Source of the DNA: CAZYJD01 sp964647785 | GTDB taxonomy: Bacteria > Bacteroidota > Bacteroidia > NS11-12g > UBA9320 | Direction of reading: 5' to 3' | NCBI GenBank assembly: GCA_964647785.1 | Contig: CAZYJD010000003.1 | Coordinates: 1 to 64,000, forward strand | Length of the DNA: 64,000 bases | Shown: piece after piece, positions 9,113 to 17,585 of the stretch | Position numbering within the stretch: position 1 is the stretch's first letter | How the letters are laid out: each line of letters opens with the position of its first letter | Translations under genes and position numbers: made by a program | The notes under the pieces: model-generated | The model's database searches: none | What the model was told of the DNA's origin: nothing | The model's input: only the letters and a program-made list of their open reading frames with translations

Positions 9113-10129
9113 TTGACAGAAAAAATTTTCCTCATTGACCAAATCAACCCTTTAAGGTTCTTCGGTCCTGATAACAAGACACTTAATCACATTAAGAATT
9201 CTTTCCCCGGAATTCGTATTGTAAGCCGTGGCAATATGATCAAGGCTACAGGGCCTGAAGATCTGCTGGAACGCTTTGGAGAGAAACTGGAGCAAATGAT
9301 TCGATATCTCGAGGAGCATCCGGAAATTGAACATGAAGTAATTGATAAAATGATGCGAGATGAATGGGTGGATGTTCATCCGGAACTTACCCAAGGAGAT
9401 CAGGTACTGGTTTATGGTCCAGGAGGAAAAAGCATCAAAGCCAGAACCCCCAACCAAAAGCTTTTGGTATATGAAATCGAACGAAACGACATCGTTTTTG
9501 CTTTGGGACCTGCAGGAACCGGTAAAACTTACACAGCCGTTGCGGTGGCGGTACGTGCTCTTAAAAACAAGCAAGTAAAACGCATCATTCTTGCACGCCC
9601 GGCAGTGGAAGCAGGTGAAAATCTCGGCTTTTTACCAGGGGATATGAAGGACAAAATTGACCCATATCTGCGTCCGCTATACGACGCATTGGAAGACATG
9701 CTGCCGCCAGATAAATTCATCAAATACATGGAGAACCGCACCATAGAAATTGCACCTATGGCCTTCATGAGAGGAAGAACACTTGACCATTGCTTTGTGA
9801 TTCTGGATGAGGCGCAAAATGCCACCGATACGCAGTTGAAGATGTTTCTAACCCGCATGGGGCCGAATGCAAAAATTATTGTAACTGGCGATTTGAGCCA
9901 AGTTGATCTTCCGAGAAATCAAAAATCAGGTTTGATTCGAGCAACCCGTATTTTAGGGGGCATTCCCGGTATTCGAATGGTTTATCTCGACGTGGAAGAT
10001 GTGGTGCGCCACCGTCTTGTGAAAAAAATCATCACCGCCTATGAAAAGAGTGATGAGCGGTCCGATTTGCCAAAAAAATTGCCTGCAAAAGAACCCACTG
10101 ATCATCCTAAATCCAAACCAACAGAATGA
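9113..10129 (+). CDS. phoH: PhoH family ATPase
   Basis: 338 residues. The N-terminal ~110 residues are the small PhoL-type RNA-binding-like region. A P-loop GPAGTGKT sits at ~132-139 and a Walker B VILDEAQNA at ~228-237, followed by MFLTRMGPNAKIIVTGD. This is the standard PhoH core, an AAA-like ATPase linked in several bacteria to RNA metabolism and ribosome maturation. Translation begins at TTG; the downstream ATG (residue 42) would cut the conserved N-terminus that aligns with other Bacteroidota PhoH proteins. The stop overlaps the start of the next gene (ATGA), a secreted esterase that has no obvious functional tie to it. Confidence 0.92.
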   Translation: MTEKIFLIDQINPLRFFGPDNKTLNHIKNSFPGIRIVSRGNMIKATGPEDLLERFGEKLEQMIRYLEEHPEIEHEVIDKMMRDEWVDVHPELTQGDQVLVYGPGGKSIKARTPNQKLLVYEIERNDIVFALGPAGTGKTYTAVAVAVRALKNKQVKRIILARPAVEAGENLGFLPGDMKDKIDPYLRPLYDALEDMLPPDKFIKYMENRTIEIAPMAFMRGRTLDHCFVILDEAQNATDTQLKMFLTRMGPNAKIIVTGDLSQVDLPRNQKSGLIRATRILGGIPGIRMVYLDVEDVVRHRLVKKIITAYEKSDERSDLPKKLPAKEPTDHPKSKPTE

Positions 10130-11412
10130 AAAACTTACAACAAATACTTAAACGTATCGGCCCCACGTATTCTCGCATCTTTATCACTCTATTGCTCTGG
10201 TCAGCAGGGATGCAGCTCTTTGCTCAATGCGATTTCACCGAAGCTCGTTATGCCGTTCGAGAGGAATTGGATGTGCTCTATGGCATTCAAAACGATTGGG
10301 CGGGAAACCCCGATAGCCTAAGATTGGATTTATACAAACCCAGCGGAGATCATAGCACTGCTCGCCCTTTGTTGATGCTGGTGCATGGTGGAGGTTTTGC
10401 TTCAGGTGACAAATCCGAATTAAAGGCTTTGTGCACCTCCATCGCCTCATGCGGTATTGTTTGTGTGTCTTTAGAATACCGCCTAGGGTTTGTGCGTCCG
10501 CTTCAATTAGACTATCCATACAGCTATGATCAAGCAGAGGTGTACCGTGCCATTTATCGTGCTCAACAAGATGCAAAAGGTGCCATTCGGTTTTTAAAGG
10601 GGCGAAGCGATCTTGATTCTACCGATCGCAATGAGTTTTACACCGGCGGTTTTAGCGCAGGTGGCTTCGTAGCCTTGGCTACGGCCTTTTACACCGATAG
10701 CAGTTTGCGATTCCCATCAACCTTAGCCATCTCAGATGCTGTAAATCAAAGTGGCACTTATGCGCGGCCTGATCTTGGTTTGTTCGATGGTGGTTTGCAC
10801 CGCAATGGAGAAAATGCCACAATCAAAGGGGTGTTCAACTTTTTTGGTGCAGTGCACGACACCTCTATCATCACCTCTTCAGGTCCAAAAATTTGGCAAT
10901 ACCATCAATCCGGTGATCCGGTGGTGCCATGTGAAAGAAATAAACCCTATCACGGCATTGGTTTATTGATTCCTGATAATTACCCTGCTGTAAGTGGCAG
11001 CTGCCATATACAAACCCGTTTACAAAATTTGGGAGCACAGGCACCTGAGCATAAAACCATCATTCATAATGGCAATGAACACGATGTACACGACATCGTT
11101 TCGGTACAAAAAGACATGCTTGAAACCCTGAGCAAATGGATTTGCAGCGGTCCTTTGTCAGCAACGGCCATTCAAAACAATTTAACGGCCAAGGTTTATC
11201 CCAACCCTTCAAAAACCCGAGTTGTGTTTGAACAAATACCCTCAGGAAGTCAGATTGAAATTTTCGATCATCAAGGCCGTTTGTGTGCAGAAATGACTTC
11301 GAATGCTTCGATTCTGGAATGGAAGCACCAATTGCCCGATGGTATTTATTGCGCTTTGATTGCAACGCCCGATGGCGGATGCAAACGTTTCTCATTCATC
11401 GTTTCCAATTAA
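10126..11412 (+). CDS. Secreted alpha/beta-hydrolase (carboxylesterase-like) with T9SS type A sorting domain
   Basis: 428 residues with a signal peptide (about 1-34, ending LFAQ). The hydrolase core shows the oxyanion motif HGGGF at 87-91, nucleophile elbow GGFSAGG with Ser177, a likely acid Asp264 (SGDPVVP) and a His near 319-322 (NGNEHDVHD), as in esterase/lipase family IV-type proteins. Residues ~354-428 are a type A sorting domain: VYPNP at the front, a central IEIFDHQGR strand and a DGIYCALI strand. The enzyme is therefore expected on the cell surface or outside the cell. The start codon overlaps the PhoH stop by four bases. The gene ends two bases before the convergent propeller gene. 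Substrate is unknown. Confidence 0.87.
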   Translation: MKNLQQILKRIGPTYSRIFITLLLWSAGMQLFAQCDFTEARYAVREELDVLYGIQNDWAGNPDSLRLDLYKPSGDHSTARPLLMLVHGGGFASGDKSELKALCTSIASCGIVCVSLEYRLGFVRPLQLDYPYSYDQAEVYRAIYRAQQDAKGAIRFLKGRSDLDSTDRNEFYTGGFSAGGFVALATAFYTDSSLRFPSTLAISDAVNQSGTYARPDLGLFDGGLHRNGENATIKGVFNFFGAVHDTSIITSSGPKIWQYHQSGDPVVPCERNKPYHGIGLLIPDNYPAVSGSCHIQTRLQNLGAQAPEHKTIIHNGNEHDVHDIVSVQKDMLETLSKWICSGPLSATAIQNNLTAKVYPNPSKTRVVFEQIPSGSQIEIFDHQGRLCAEMTSNASILEWKHQLPDGIYCALIATPDGGCKRFSFIVSN

Positions 11413-11414
11413 TT

Positions 11415-14000
11415 TCAAGGCCTTGTTTTAACAAACTTGGTGGTATAAAGCACCTCCTTGTCTTGACTTACGCTAAAGAAATAGATTCCAGAAGCCAGCT
11501 CAGGAACTTGAAAATCAAGTTGTGAAGCAACATTCAACTGATTTTCCCAGATCAGTTGGCCATTGATATTGTAGATGCGGAATTCCATTAAACCCGTATT
11601 CTCTTCGGGTATCTTCAATTTCAATTGGTTGTCCGAGAGAGGGTTTGGAAACAATCTCCATTGAGAAGTTGCAGTTAATTCCTCACGCCACTCAAAATAG
11701 GCCGATGAATCAATATCATTGATGAACCAAAGACCACCACTTACGCTACCGGCCCAAAATCTTCTCCCTGCAGGGTCATTGGGGTCTTGTAGAATGGTAC
11801 GTGTTCGTCCGCCAATGTTTCTTGGACCACGTTCATTCCAGTCAATTTCATTGCTACGGGTTTTCCATTTTCCCGTATAAAGGCCTCTGCCGTGAGTGGC
11901 TGCAATGATGGTTTGGTCGCTTTCACGGTAACGCAGCATGCTTATTCGCAAATTGGCCAAACCTTCATTCGACGCATACCAACGAGTGTTCATTCCATTG
12001 AGGCTATCGGTGTAATAAACACCATTTTCAGTACCCAGCCAGCATACTCCTGGCCGACTTGGGTGGGTCATGGCCCAACGAACAGGCAAATCCGGCAAAT
12101 TGCCATTGCAATCTCTCCAACGGGGTGCTTCGCTGAGCGCATTAAACGACTCCCAAACCTTGCTGATGCCATAATTGGTGAAGGTAATCAGCACGTGGTT
12201 GGCATCTGTTTCATCCACTTCAATGCAGCTCACATAACCCGGAGGTAAATCTTTTTGTCGGTCTACAAAAACAGTGCGGTCATTAGAAGTGGAGTTGTGC
12301 GCATTTTCGAGGCGATACACCAGACCATTTTGTGCCAAACCGACGAAAACAACATGCGCAGGTTTCGTGCTAAGTCCTATGGCTGATATTTGTCCGGTGG
12401 GCGCACAAGCCCGCTCCCATTTTGTACTATCTGCCTCGGAGGCATTCTTCAACCGCCACAACCCAATGTTGGACGCTTGAAATAAAATTTCGGGATCAAC
12501 AGGGTCCAGGTGCAAGGGATTGATGAAAAGGGTGTTGCTATTTTGCAGTGCGGGATTGGTCAGGGTATCAATTCGGTCTTCATGGAATCGGTAAATTCTA
12601 CGCAATTGTGTGGTGGTAAAAACCACTTCATTCTTAGGGTTAACCTCACAGAATCCGCCATCGGCCCATGATAAATTTTCGAAATCACTGATTCCGGCAG
12701 CAGTTGATCGGTAGGTTCCATTGTCTTGTGTGCCGCCTAAAATTCTCGGATCTCCCGCTTTGGGGTAAATGGCTGCCGTATAGTATTGGGTAACATTATA
12801 ATTATCATTGATCGAATAAATAACGGGCGTATCTGCTCTAAAACTATCGCAGCGATAAATGCCTCCGTCATTCGTAAAGTATACCTCATCAGAATTGATG
12901 AAAACCACTTCATGCTGATCCACATGAACATATTGCAAATCACTTTTCACCCGTTTATCGCCTTCACATAATTGCTGCCAGCTGTTGCCTCCATCGCGGC
13001 TTCTGTACAAATTGAGCCCGCCGCAAACCACTACATCTTCATTGTTAGGATCCACTTCAATGATCAGATCATACCACCCCTGCAGCTTGGCCAACTCACG
13101 GTCACCCCCTGGCAAAGCAACTTCCTGCCAACTCAAGCCTCGGTCATCACTGCGATACACCCCGCTAATTTTTCTATCAGAAGCATGCGTAGGGATGCAG
13201 TATAAACGGTTGGGATTGCTCGGGGCAACAGCCAATTCTATACGATGAACATTGGCAGGAAGGCCGTTGGTGCGCTGCTCCCAACTTCCGGGATTCCCGC
13301 TATCCGAGAAATAAATACCATCGGTGTCAAAAATCCCAAAGCTTACCCAGAGGTTTCCATCAGCATCAATCTCAATATCTGCGGCTCTAGGGGTACGAGC
13401 ACCTGAATTTCGTGAAAGTACGGGCTGAAAGCTGAGGCCACCATCTGTGCTTCGCTGCAATCCTCCTTCTCGGGTTGCGACATAAAGATGTCCGCTCGAG
13501 GGATGAACCACCATATCCTGACAATAATAAAAGGTGTCCGTTAATGTAGCGCTGAGTTGTTGCCAGTTCGCGCCGCCATCCACGCTCTTCCAAACACCAT
13601 AGCCCCTGCTCGCATCTGCATTGAACCACCCCTCTCCTGTGCAGAAATACATCTCCTGCGGATTTTGAGGATTGAAGGTGATTTTGGTAATGGCCAAGCT
13701 GGCAAAAAAATCATTCACCTTTAGCCAGGCATATGGGAAATATTTGATTTGTTTACGCAGTTTTTCTTGCTGCAATTGGGTGAATGACATGCTCCCTCCC
13801 AGGGTTTTGTATCGAAGATGCGTATTGATCTCATCCGTATATGGGTTGCGTAACATCATCATTTCTTGTTCGATGAAGGCAGGATTTGGTGAAGATGAAT
13901 CATCTGATTGCTTGGCTTTTCCAGCCATCCACTGCCAAAGTACTGCCGTCCCAACAATTAAAAGTAAGTACGTAATTCCGTGAAAGGTTAGCTTTTTCAT
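11415..14000 (-). CDS. Sortilin/BNR-type beta-propeller surface protein with T9SS type A sorting domain
   Basis: 861 residues. A hydrophobic N-terminal segment (residues ~8-26) acts as signal or anchor. Most of the protein consists of BNR/VPS10-like blades recognisable by repeated W/L-S-x-DGG-x-x-W motifs (VWKSVDGGANWQQL, YRSRDGGNSWQQL, YFTNDGGIYRC) and covers two propeller-sized modules. The last 82 residues form a type A sorting domain (LFPNPLSD... IYNINGQ... LASGIYFFSV). Glycosidase active-site residues are not evident, so a structural or binding role is more likely than sialidase activity. It converges with the secreted esterase, another T9SS cargo protein. Confidence 0.85.
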   Translation of the reverse strand: MKKLTFHGITYLLLIVGTAVLWQWMAGKAKQSDDSSSPNPAFIEQEMMMLRNPYTDEINTHLRYKTLGGSMSFTQLQQEKLRKQIKYFPYAWLKVNDFFASLAITKITFNPQNPQEMYFCTGEGWFNADASRGYGVWKSVDGGANWQQLSATLTDTFYYCQDMVVHPSSGHLYVATREGGLQRSTDGGLSFQPVLSRNSGARTPRAADIEIDADGNLWVSFGIFDTDGIYFSDSGNPGSWEQRTNGLPANVHRIELAVAPSNPNRLYCIPTHASDRKISGVYRSDDRGLSWQEVALPGGDRELAKLQGWYDLIIEVDPNNEDVVVCGGLNLYRSRDGGNSWQQLCEGDKRVKSDLQYVHVDQHEVVFINSDEVYFTNDGGIYRCDSFRADTPVIYSINDNYNVTQYYTAAIYPKAGDPRILGGTQDNGTYRSTAAGISDFENLSWADGGFCEVNPKNEVVFTTTQLRRIYRFHEDRIDTLTNPALQNSNTLFINPLHLDPVDPEILFQASNIGLWRLKNASEADSTKWERACAPTGQISAIGLSTKPAHVVFVGLAQNGLVYRLENAHNSTSNDRTVFVDRQKDLPPGYVSCIEVDETDANHVLITFTNYGISKVWESFNALSEAPRWRDCNGNLPDLPVRWAMTHPSRPGVCWLGTENGVYYTDSLNGMNTRWYASNEGLANLRISMLRYRESDQTIIAATHGRGLYTGKWKTRSNEIDWNERGPRNIGGRTRTILQDPNDPAGRRFWAGSVSGGLWFINDIDSSAYFEWREELTATSQWRLFPNPLSDNQLKLKIPEENTGLMEFRIYNINGQLIWENQLNVASQLDFQVPELASGIYFFSVSQDKEVLYTTKFVKTRP

Positions 14001-14006
14001 TCGTTA

Positions 14007-14035
14007 CAAAAATAAGGTGATCGTTGATCATCAAA
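14007..14035 (-). promoter_or_regulatory. Promoter TTTG-N17-TATTTTTG for the propeller protein
   Basis: On the minus strand a TTTG (14032-14035) is followed after 17 nt by an exact -7 box TATTTTTG (14007-14014). The box ends only 6 nt before the ATG at 14000, so the predicted transcript has almost no 5' leader. Confidence 0.6.
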
Positions 14036-14232
14036 GAAGGTATGAAGGTGTGCTATTTAGACCTAAGAGGTGCTCGTGAGCGCAAAACTTCACCCAGGAG
14101 CTCATATCACATTTCCCAAGGCTACTCAATACATGCATAATTATCGTTGCCTGAACTTTAAAAAGTTTTCAGATATTCAAACACTTGTTATACCGAGTAT
14201 GTTTATTTACTTAGTGGTTAAAAATCAAAATC

Positions 14233-15702
14233 TTGGATAAGAAAAGCGCAATCGTCATCGGGTCTGGATTCTCCTCTCTTTCTGCCGCCTCACATTTGGC
14301 AGCAAATGGCCTAGAAGTGCAGATATTGGAAAAAAACGAACAAACAGGTGGCCGGGCGAGAATGATGAAAGCACAAGGTTTTGTATTCGATATGGGGCCC
14401 AGTTGGTATTGGATGCCTGAGGTATTCGAAAACTTTTACCGGCATTTTGGACATCAGGCATCCGACTTTTACGAACTAAAGCGTCTGGATCCTTCCTATA
14501 GGGTGGTTTTTGGAAAAGAAGACTACATGGACATCCCTGCAACGGCCAGAGAATTGGAAGATTTATTCGAGCGCACGGAAAAAGGTAGTGCCGTAAAATT
14601 GAGAAAGTTTCTGAAGGATGCCGCTTATAATTATCATGTGGCCATGACCAAAGTGGTTCATCGGCCTGGTTTTTCTTTGACTGAATTGGTGATGCCCGAA
14701 ACCGTCAAGAAAGCGGGGGCCTTTGTGCGAAACATTCGCTCACAAGTGAGATCGATGTTCAAAGACCATCGATTACAACAGATACTAGAGTTTCCGGTGT
14801 TGTTCCTTGGGGCCAAACCGGCCGATACTCCAGAGTTTTATAATTTCATGAATCATGCCGATTTAAGTTTAGGCACCTGGTATCCCATGGGAGGAATGCA
14901 TGAAATTGTAAAAGCCATGCAAAAAATTGCCGAAGAACAAGGGGTAAAAATCAGCCTCAATTCTGCAGTTGATTCATTCATCATTCAAAATGGTGCCGTA
15001 AAGGGGGTTCGCGTAGGCGACAAAGAAATCATGGCAGACGTAGTGGTGAGCGGTGCAGATTACCATCATACCGAAAGCTTGTTGCCCAAAGCAAACAGGC
15101 AGTTCAATGATAAATACTGGCAGCAAAGAACCATGGCTCCCTCAAGCTTGCTTTTTTATTTAGGAGTAAAGGGCAAGGTTGAGCATTTGCTCCACCACAA
15201 CCTATTTTTCGACGAAAGTTTCGACCAGCATGCCTCAGAGATATACGATCAGCCCGAATGGCCTGAGAATCCGCTCTTTTATGCCTGTGTCCCAAGCAAG
15301 ACCGATCCCTCAGTAGCACCTCAAGGTGATGAAAATATTTTTATATTGATTCCCATTGCACCGGATTTAAAAGACGATGAGCACATCCGCGACCAGTGGT
15401 TCGAAAAAGTAATGAAACGGCTGGAAGCTTTTTGCGGCCAAGAAATTCGCAGCCGCATCACCTATAAAAAATCATTTTGTGTAAATGATTTCAAGGAGGC
15501 CTACAACTCATTTAAGGGCAATGCTTACGGCATGGCCAATACCCTTTTTCAAACGGCTTACTTTAGACCAGGCTTGCGTTCAAAGAAGTTAAAAAATTTG
15601 TATTTTACGGGACAATTAACCGTACCAGGACCCGGCGTACCACCAGCCATTATTTCAGGCGAAGTTGTTTCCGGAGTAATCAAAAAAGATTTAGAGCTAT
15701 GA
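14233..15702 (+). CDS. crtI: Phytoene desaturase
   Basis: 489 residues. The N-terminal FAD-binding strand reads AIVIGSGFSSLSAASHL, followed by LEKNEQTGGRARMMKAQGF and DMGPSWYWMPE. The C-terminus has TGQLTVPGPGVPPAIISGE, the CrtI signature. The enzyme desaturates 15-cis-phytoene stepwise to lycopene at the membrane using FAD. It starts with TTG; there is no ATG ahead of the Rossmann strand. The 232-bp gap upstream holds only an imperfect -7-like box (TATGTTTA, 14198-14205). It leads a four-gene run with 4-nt overlaps (crtI-crtB-unknown-crtZ). No lycopene cyclase is next to it. Confidence 0.95.
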   Translation: MDKKSAIVIGSGFSSLSAASHLAANGLEVQILEKNEQTGGRARMMKAQGFVFDMGPSWYWMPEVFENFYRHFGHQASDFYELKRLDPSYRVVFGKEDYMDIPATARELEDLFERTEKGSAVKLRKFLKDAAYNYHVAMTKVVHRPGFSLTELVMPETVKKAGAFVRNIRSQVRSMFKDHRLQQILEFPVLFLGAKPADTPEFYNFMNHADLSLGTWYPMGGMHEIVKAMQKIAEEQGVKISLNSAVDSFIIQNGAVKGVRVGDKEIMADVVVSGADYHHTESLLPKANRQFNDKYWQQRTMAPSSLLFYLGVKGKVEHLLHHNLFFDESFDQHASEIYDQPEWPENPLFYACVPSKTDPSVAPQGDENIFILIPIAPDLKDDEHIRDQWFEKVMKRLEAFCGQEIRSRITYKKSFCVNDFKEAYNSFKGNAYGMANTLFQTAYFRPGLRSKKLKNLYFTGQLTVPGPGVPPAIISGEVVSGVIKKDLEL

Positions 15703-16535
15703 AAAATTTATACGACAAGGTTTCATTTGATTGCAGCCGCTATGTAACCAAGAGCTACAGCACCAGTTTTTCAATGGCTGTCGGCCTGTTGGATGAATCA
15801 ATACAGGCGGCCATTCACAGCATTTACGGATTTGTTCGTTTTGCTGATGAAATTGTGGATACTTTTCATGATTACGACAAAGAGGCTCTGATTGATACTT
15901 TTGAAAGAGACACCTACGAAGCCATTGAAAGCGGCATCAGCTTGAATCCCATTCTCAACAGTTTTCAGCTCACCGTAAATCGCTATCACATCGATCATGA
16001 AAGCATTGACGCTTTTTTCAAGAGCATGAAAATGGATTTGAAAAAGGTGAGCTATGACGATGATTTGTACAAAGAATATATCTATGGTTCAGCGGATGTG
16101 GTTGGACTCATGTGCCTGCGCGTTTTTGTAGATGGGGAAGATGAAACTTACCATCGCCTAAAACCCAGTGCCATGCGCTTGGGCTCTGCCTTTCAAAAGG
16201 TCAATTTCCTTCGCGATATGCGTAACGACTACGAACTTTTGAATCGCACGTACTTCCCTAATGTTGACATGACCAACTTCAGCAAAGAAGATAAACAGTT
16301 GATAGAAGAAGAAATAGCTGCTGATTTTGCCGCTGCTTACGAAGGAATTGTTCAACTTCCTGAGAATGCTCGTATGGGTGTATACATTGCTTATATCTAT
16401 TACAAGCAATTGTTCAGAAAGATCAGAAGCACCCCTCCTGCCAAGGTATTAAAGACGAGAATCCGTATTAACAACGGACTGAAGTATAGCCTGATTGCCA
16501 CTTCTTTTCTCCGTTCTAAATTCAATTTATTGTGA
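15699..16535 (+). CDS. crtB: Phytoene synthase
   Basis: 278 residues of the squalene/phytoene synthase family. Both aspartate-rich motifs are present: DEIVD at 50-54 and DMRND at 173-177, which bind the Mg-diphosphate of two geranylgeranyl diphosphates for head-to-head condensation to phytoene. The conserved SYSTSFS segment lies at 19-25. The ATG overlaps the crtI stop by four bases and the stop overlaps the GTG of the next gene, so translation of the cluster is likely coupled. Assignment as phytoene rather than squalene synthase rests on the neighbouring crtI and crtZ. Confidence 0.95.
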   Translation: MKNLYDKVSFDCSRYVTKSYSTSFSMAVGLLDESIQAAIHSIYGFVRFADEIVDTFHDYDKEALIDTFERDTYEAIESGISLNPILNSFQLTVNRYHIDHESIDAFFKSMKMDLKKVSYDDDLYKEYIYGSADVVGLMCLRVFVDGEDETYHRLKPSAMRLGSAFQKVNFLRDMRNDYELLNRTYFPNVDMTNFSKEDKQLIEEEIAADFAAAYEGIVQLPENARMGVYIAYIYYKQLFRKIRSTPPAKVLKTRIRINNGLKYSLIATSFLRSKFNLL

Positions 16536-17029
16536 TCGCCTTTCTAATCAGTTGGCTCTTTTTATCCGAATCTCCTGTTAGCGCTTATGAACAGATAAGG
16601 CACGATTTTCAAACGATATTAAATTCAACCGAAAAAACTGCCCGTTTTATTTCAAAACACCATCATCGAAAAGAAGCACTGAGCATGGCTTATCTCTCAG
16701 CAGCAGAGGCCATGATGGCAGAAGAAGTTTTCAATCCATACACCAAGTACCGACATTTTACCAATGGCACAAAACAGCTTGATGATCTGATCAACAAAAA
16801 CCAACAAAACATTGAGATGCGATTTTTACGGCTTATGATTCAGAAAGAATCGCCGTCCTTCTTGGGTTATAGGGATGATATTGGCGATGATTTAAATGCC
16901 TTTTGCACCCATTTCTCTAGTTACCGGGTCTGTGGTTCTGAGTACAAAACCTATATGAAAAACATCTTAATCGATATGTTTCGTGAAGATCGCCTTTATT
17001 TTACCCGTCTGAACAAATTAGAAGCATGA
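16532..17029 (+). CDS. Conserved-position unknown exported protein inside the carotenoid operon
   Basis: 165 residues, starting at a GTG that overlaps the crtB stop (GTGA) and ending in an ATGA overlap with crtZ. A short hydrophobic N-terminus (residues ~2-18, ending SPVSA) looks like a signal peptide. The rest is helical and hydrophilic, with KHHHRKEALSMAYLSAAEAMMAEEVFNPYTKYRHF near 43-77 in two adjoining parts, and two cysteines (about 124 and 134). It has no transmembrane pairs or PxE motif, so it is not a CrtYc/d cyclase, and I do not recognise a catalytic motif. Tight coupling to crtB and crtZ suggests a role in carotenoid handling or membrane stress, but this is inference. Confidence 0.8.
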   Translation: MIAFLISWLFLSESPVSAYEQIRHDFQTILNSTEKTARFISKHHHRKEALSMAYLSAAEAMMAEEVFNPYTKYRHFTNGTKQLDDLINKNQQNIEMRFLRLMIQKESPSFLGYRDDIGDDLNAFCTHFSSYRVCGSEYKTYMKNILIDMFREDRLYFTRLNKLEA

Positions 17030-17487
17030 TATCTATGAGCTGGATTATTTTGTTATTGACTTTTATACTCATGGAAGCTGCGGCATGGGGCCTTCATAAG
17101 TATGTGATGCATGGTTTCCTATGGAGCTGGCATGAAGACCATCATGTGCGACGTCCAGGGTTTTTCGAAAAAAATGATCGCTTCTTTCTCGTTTTTGCCG
17201 TTCCGAGTTCCCTTAGTATTTTTTTTGGCAGTTTACTGGGAATAAGCTGGTTGATGTTCATTGGCTTTGGCATTGCACTTTATGGCGCAGCTTATTCACT
17301 GGTGCATGATATTTTCATCCATCAGCGCATTAAAATATTCACCCGCAGCAACAACATTTATTTACGGGCCATTCGCAAAGCCCATAAGGTGCATCACAAA
17401 CATCTTGGAAAGGAAGATGGAGAATGCTTTGGTATGTTGCTTGTACCTATTAAGTATTTCAAGGAAGCTGCAGCCAGCGGTAAATAA
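17026..17487 (+). CDS. crtZ: Beta-carotene hydroxylase, fatty acid hydroxylase superfamily
   Basis: 153 residues with four hydrophobic segments and the full histidine-box set of di-iron membrane hydroxylases: HKYVMH (24-29), HEDHH (36-40), HDIFIH (94-99) and HKVHH (120-124). This arrangement and length fit CrtZ, which hydroxylates beta-ionone rings at C3/C3' to give zeaxanthin. It overlaps the upstream gene by four bases and closes the operon. It needs cyclised carotenoids as substrate, so a lycopene cyclase should be encoded elsewhere. A run of eight C follows the stop but no clear terminator hairpin. Confidence 0.93.
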   Translation: MISMSWIILLLTFILMEAAAWGLHKYVMHGFLWSWHEDHHVRRPGFFEKNDRFFLVFAVPSSLSIFFGSLLGISWLMFIGFGIALYGAAYSLVHDIFIHQRIKIFTRSNNIYLRAIRKAHKVHHKHLGKEDGECFGMLLVPIKYFKEAAASGK

Positions 17488-17585
17488 CCTCCCCCCCCTC
17501 TTTTATTGGTCATTTGAAAGAGAGCTGACATCATTTATCCGCTTCAATCAGATTCTGTCTTTACTTTGTAACCAGATTTAATCAT

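Noticed and set aside
14042..14140. 32-codon open frame upstream of crtI (possible leader peptide)
   Set aside because: No ribosome site, promoter or similarity; its length is expected by chance in a 232-bp gap.
16532..17029. Heterodimeric lycopene cyclase subunit in the crt operon
   Set aside because: It has no multiple membrane segments or PxE(E/D) motif.
17490..17498. Run of eight C after crtZ as a phase-variation tract
   Set aside because: It lies outside coding sequence and is not between promoter elements of a recognisable promoter.
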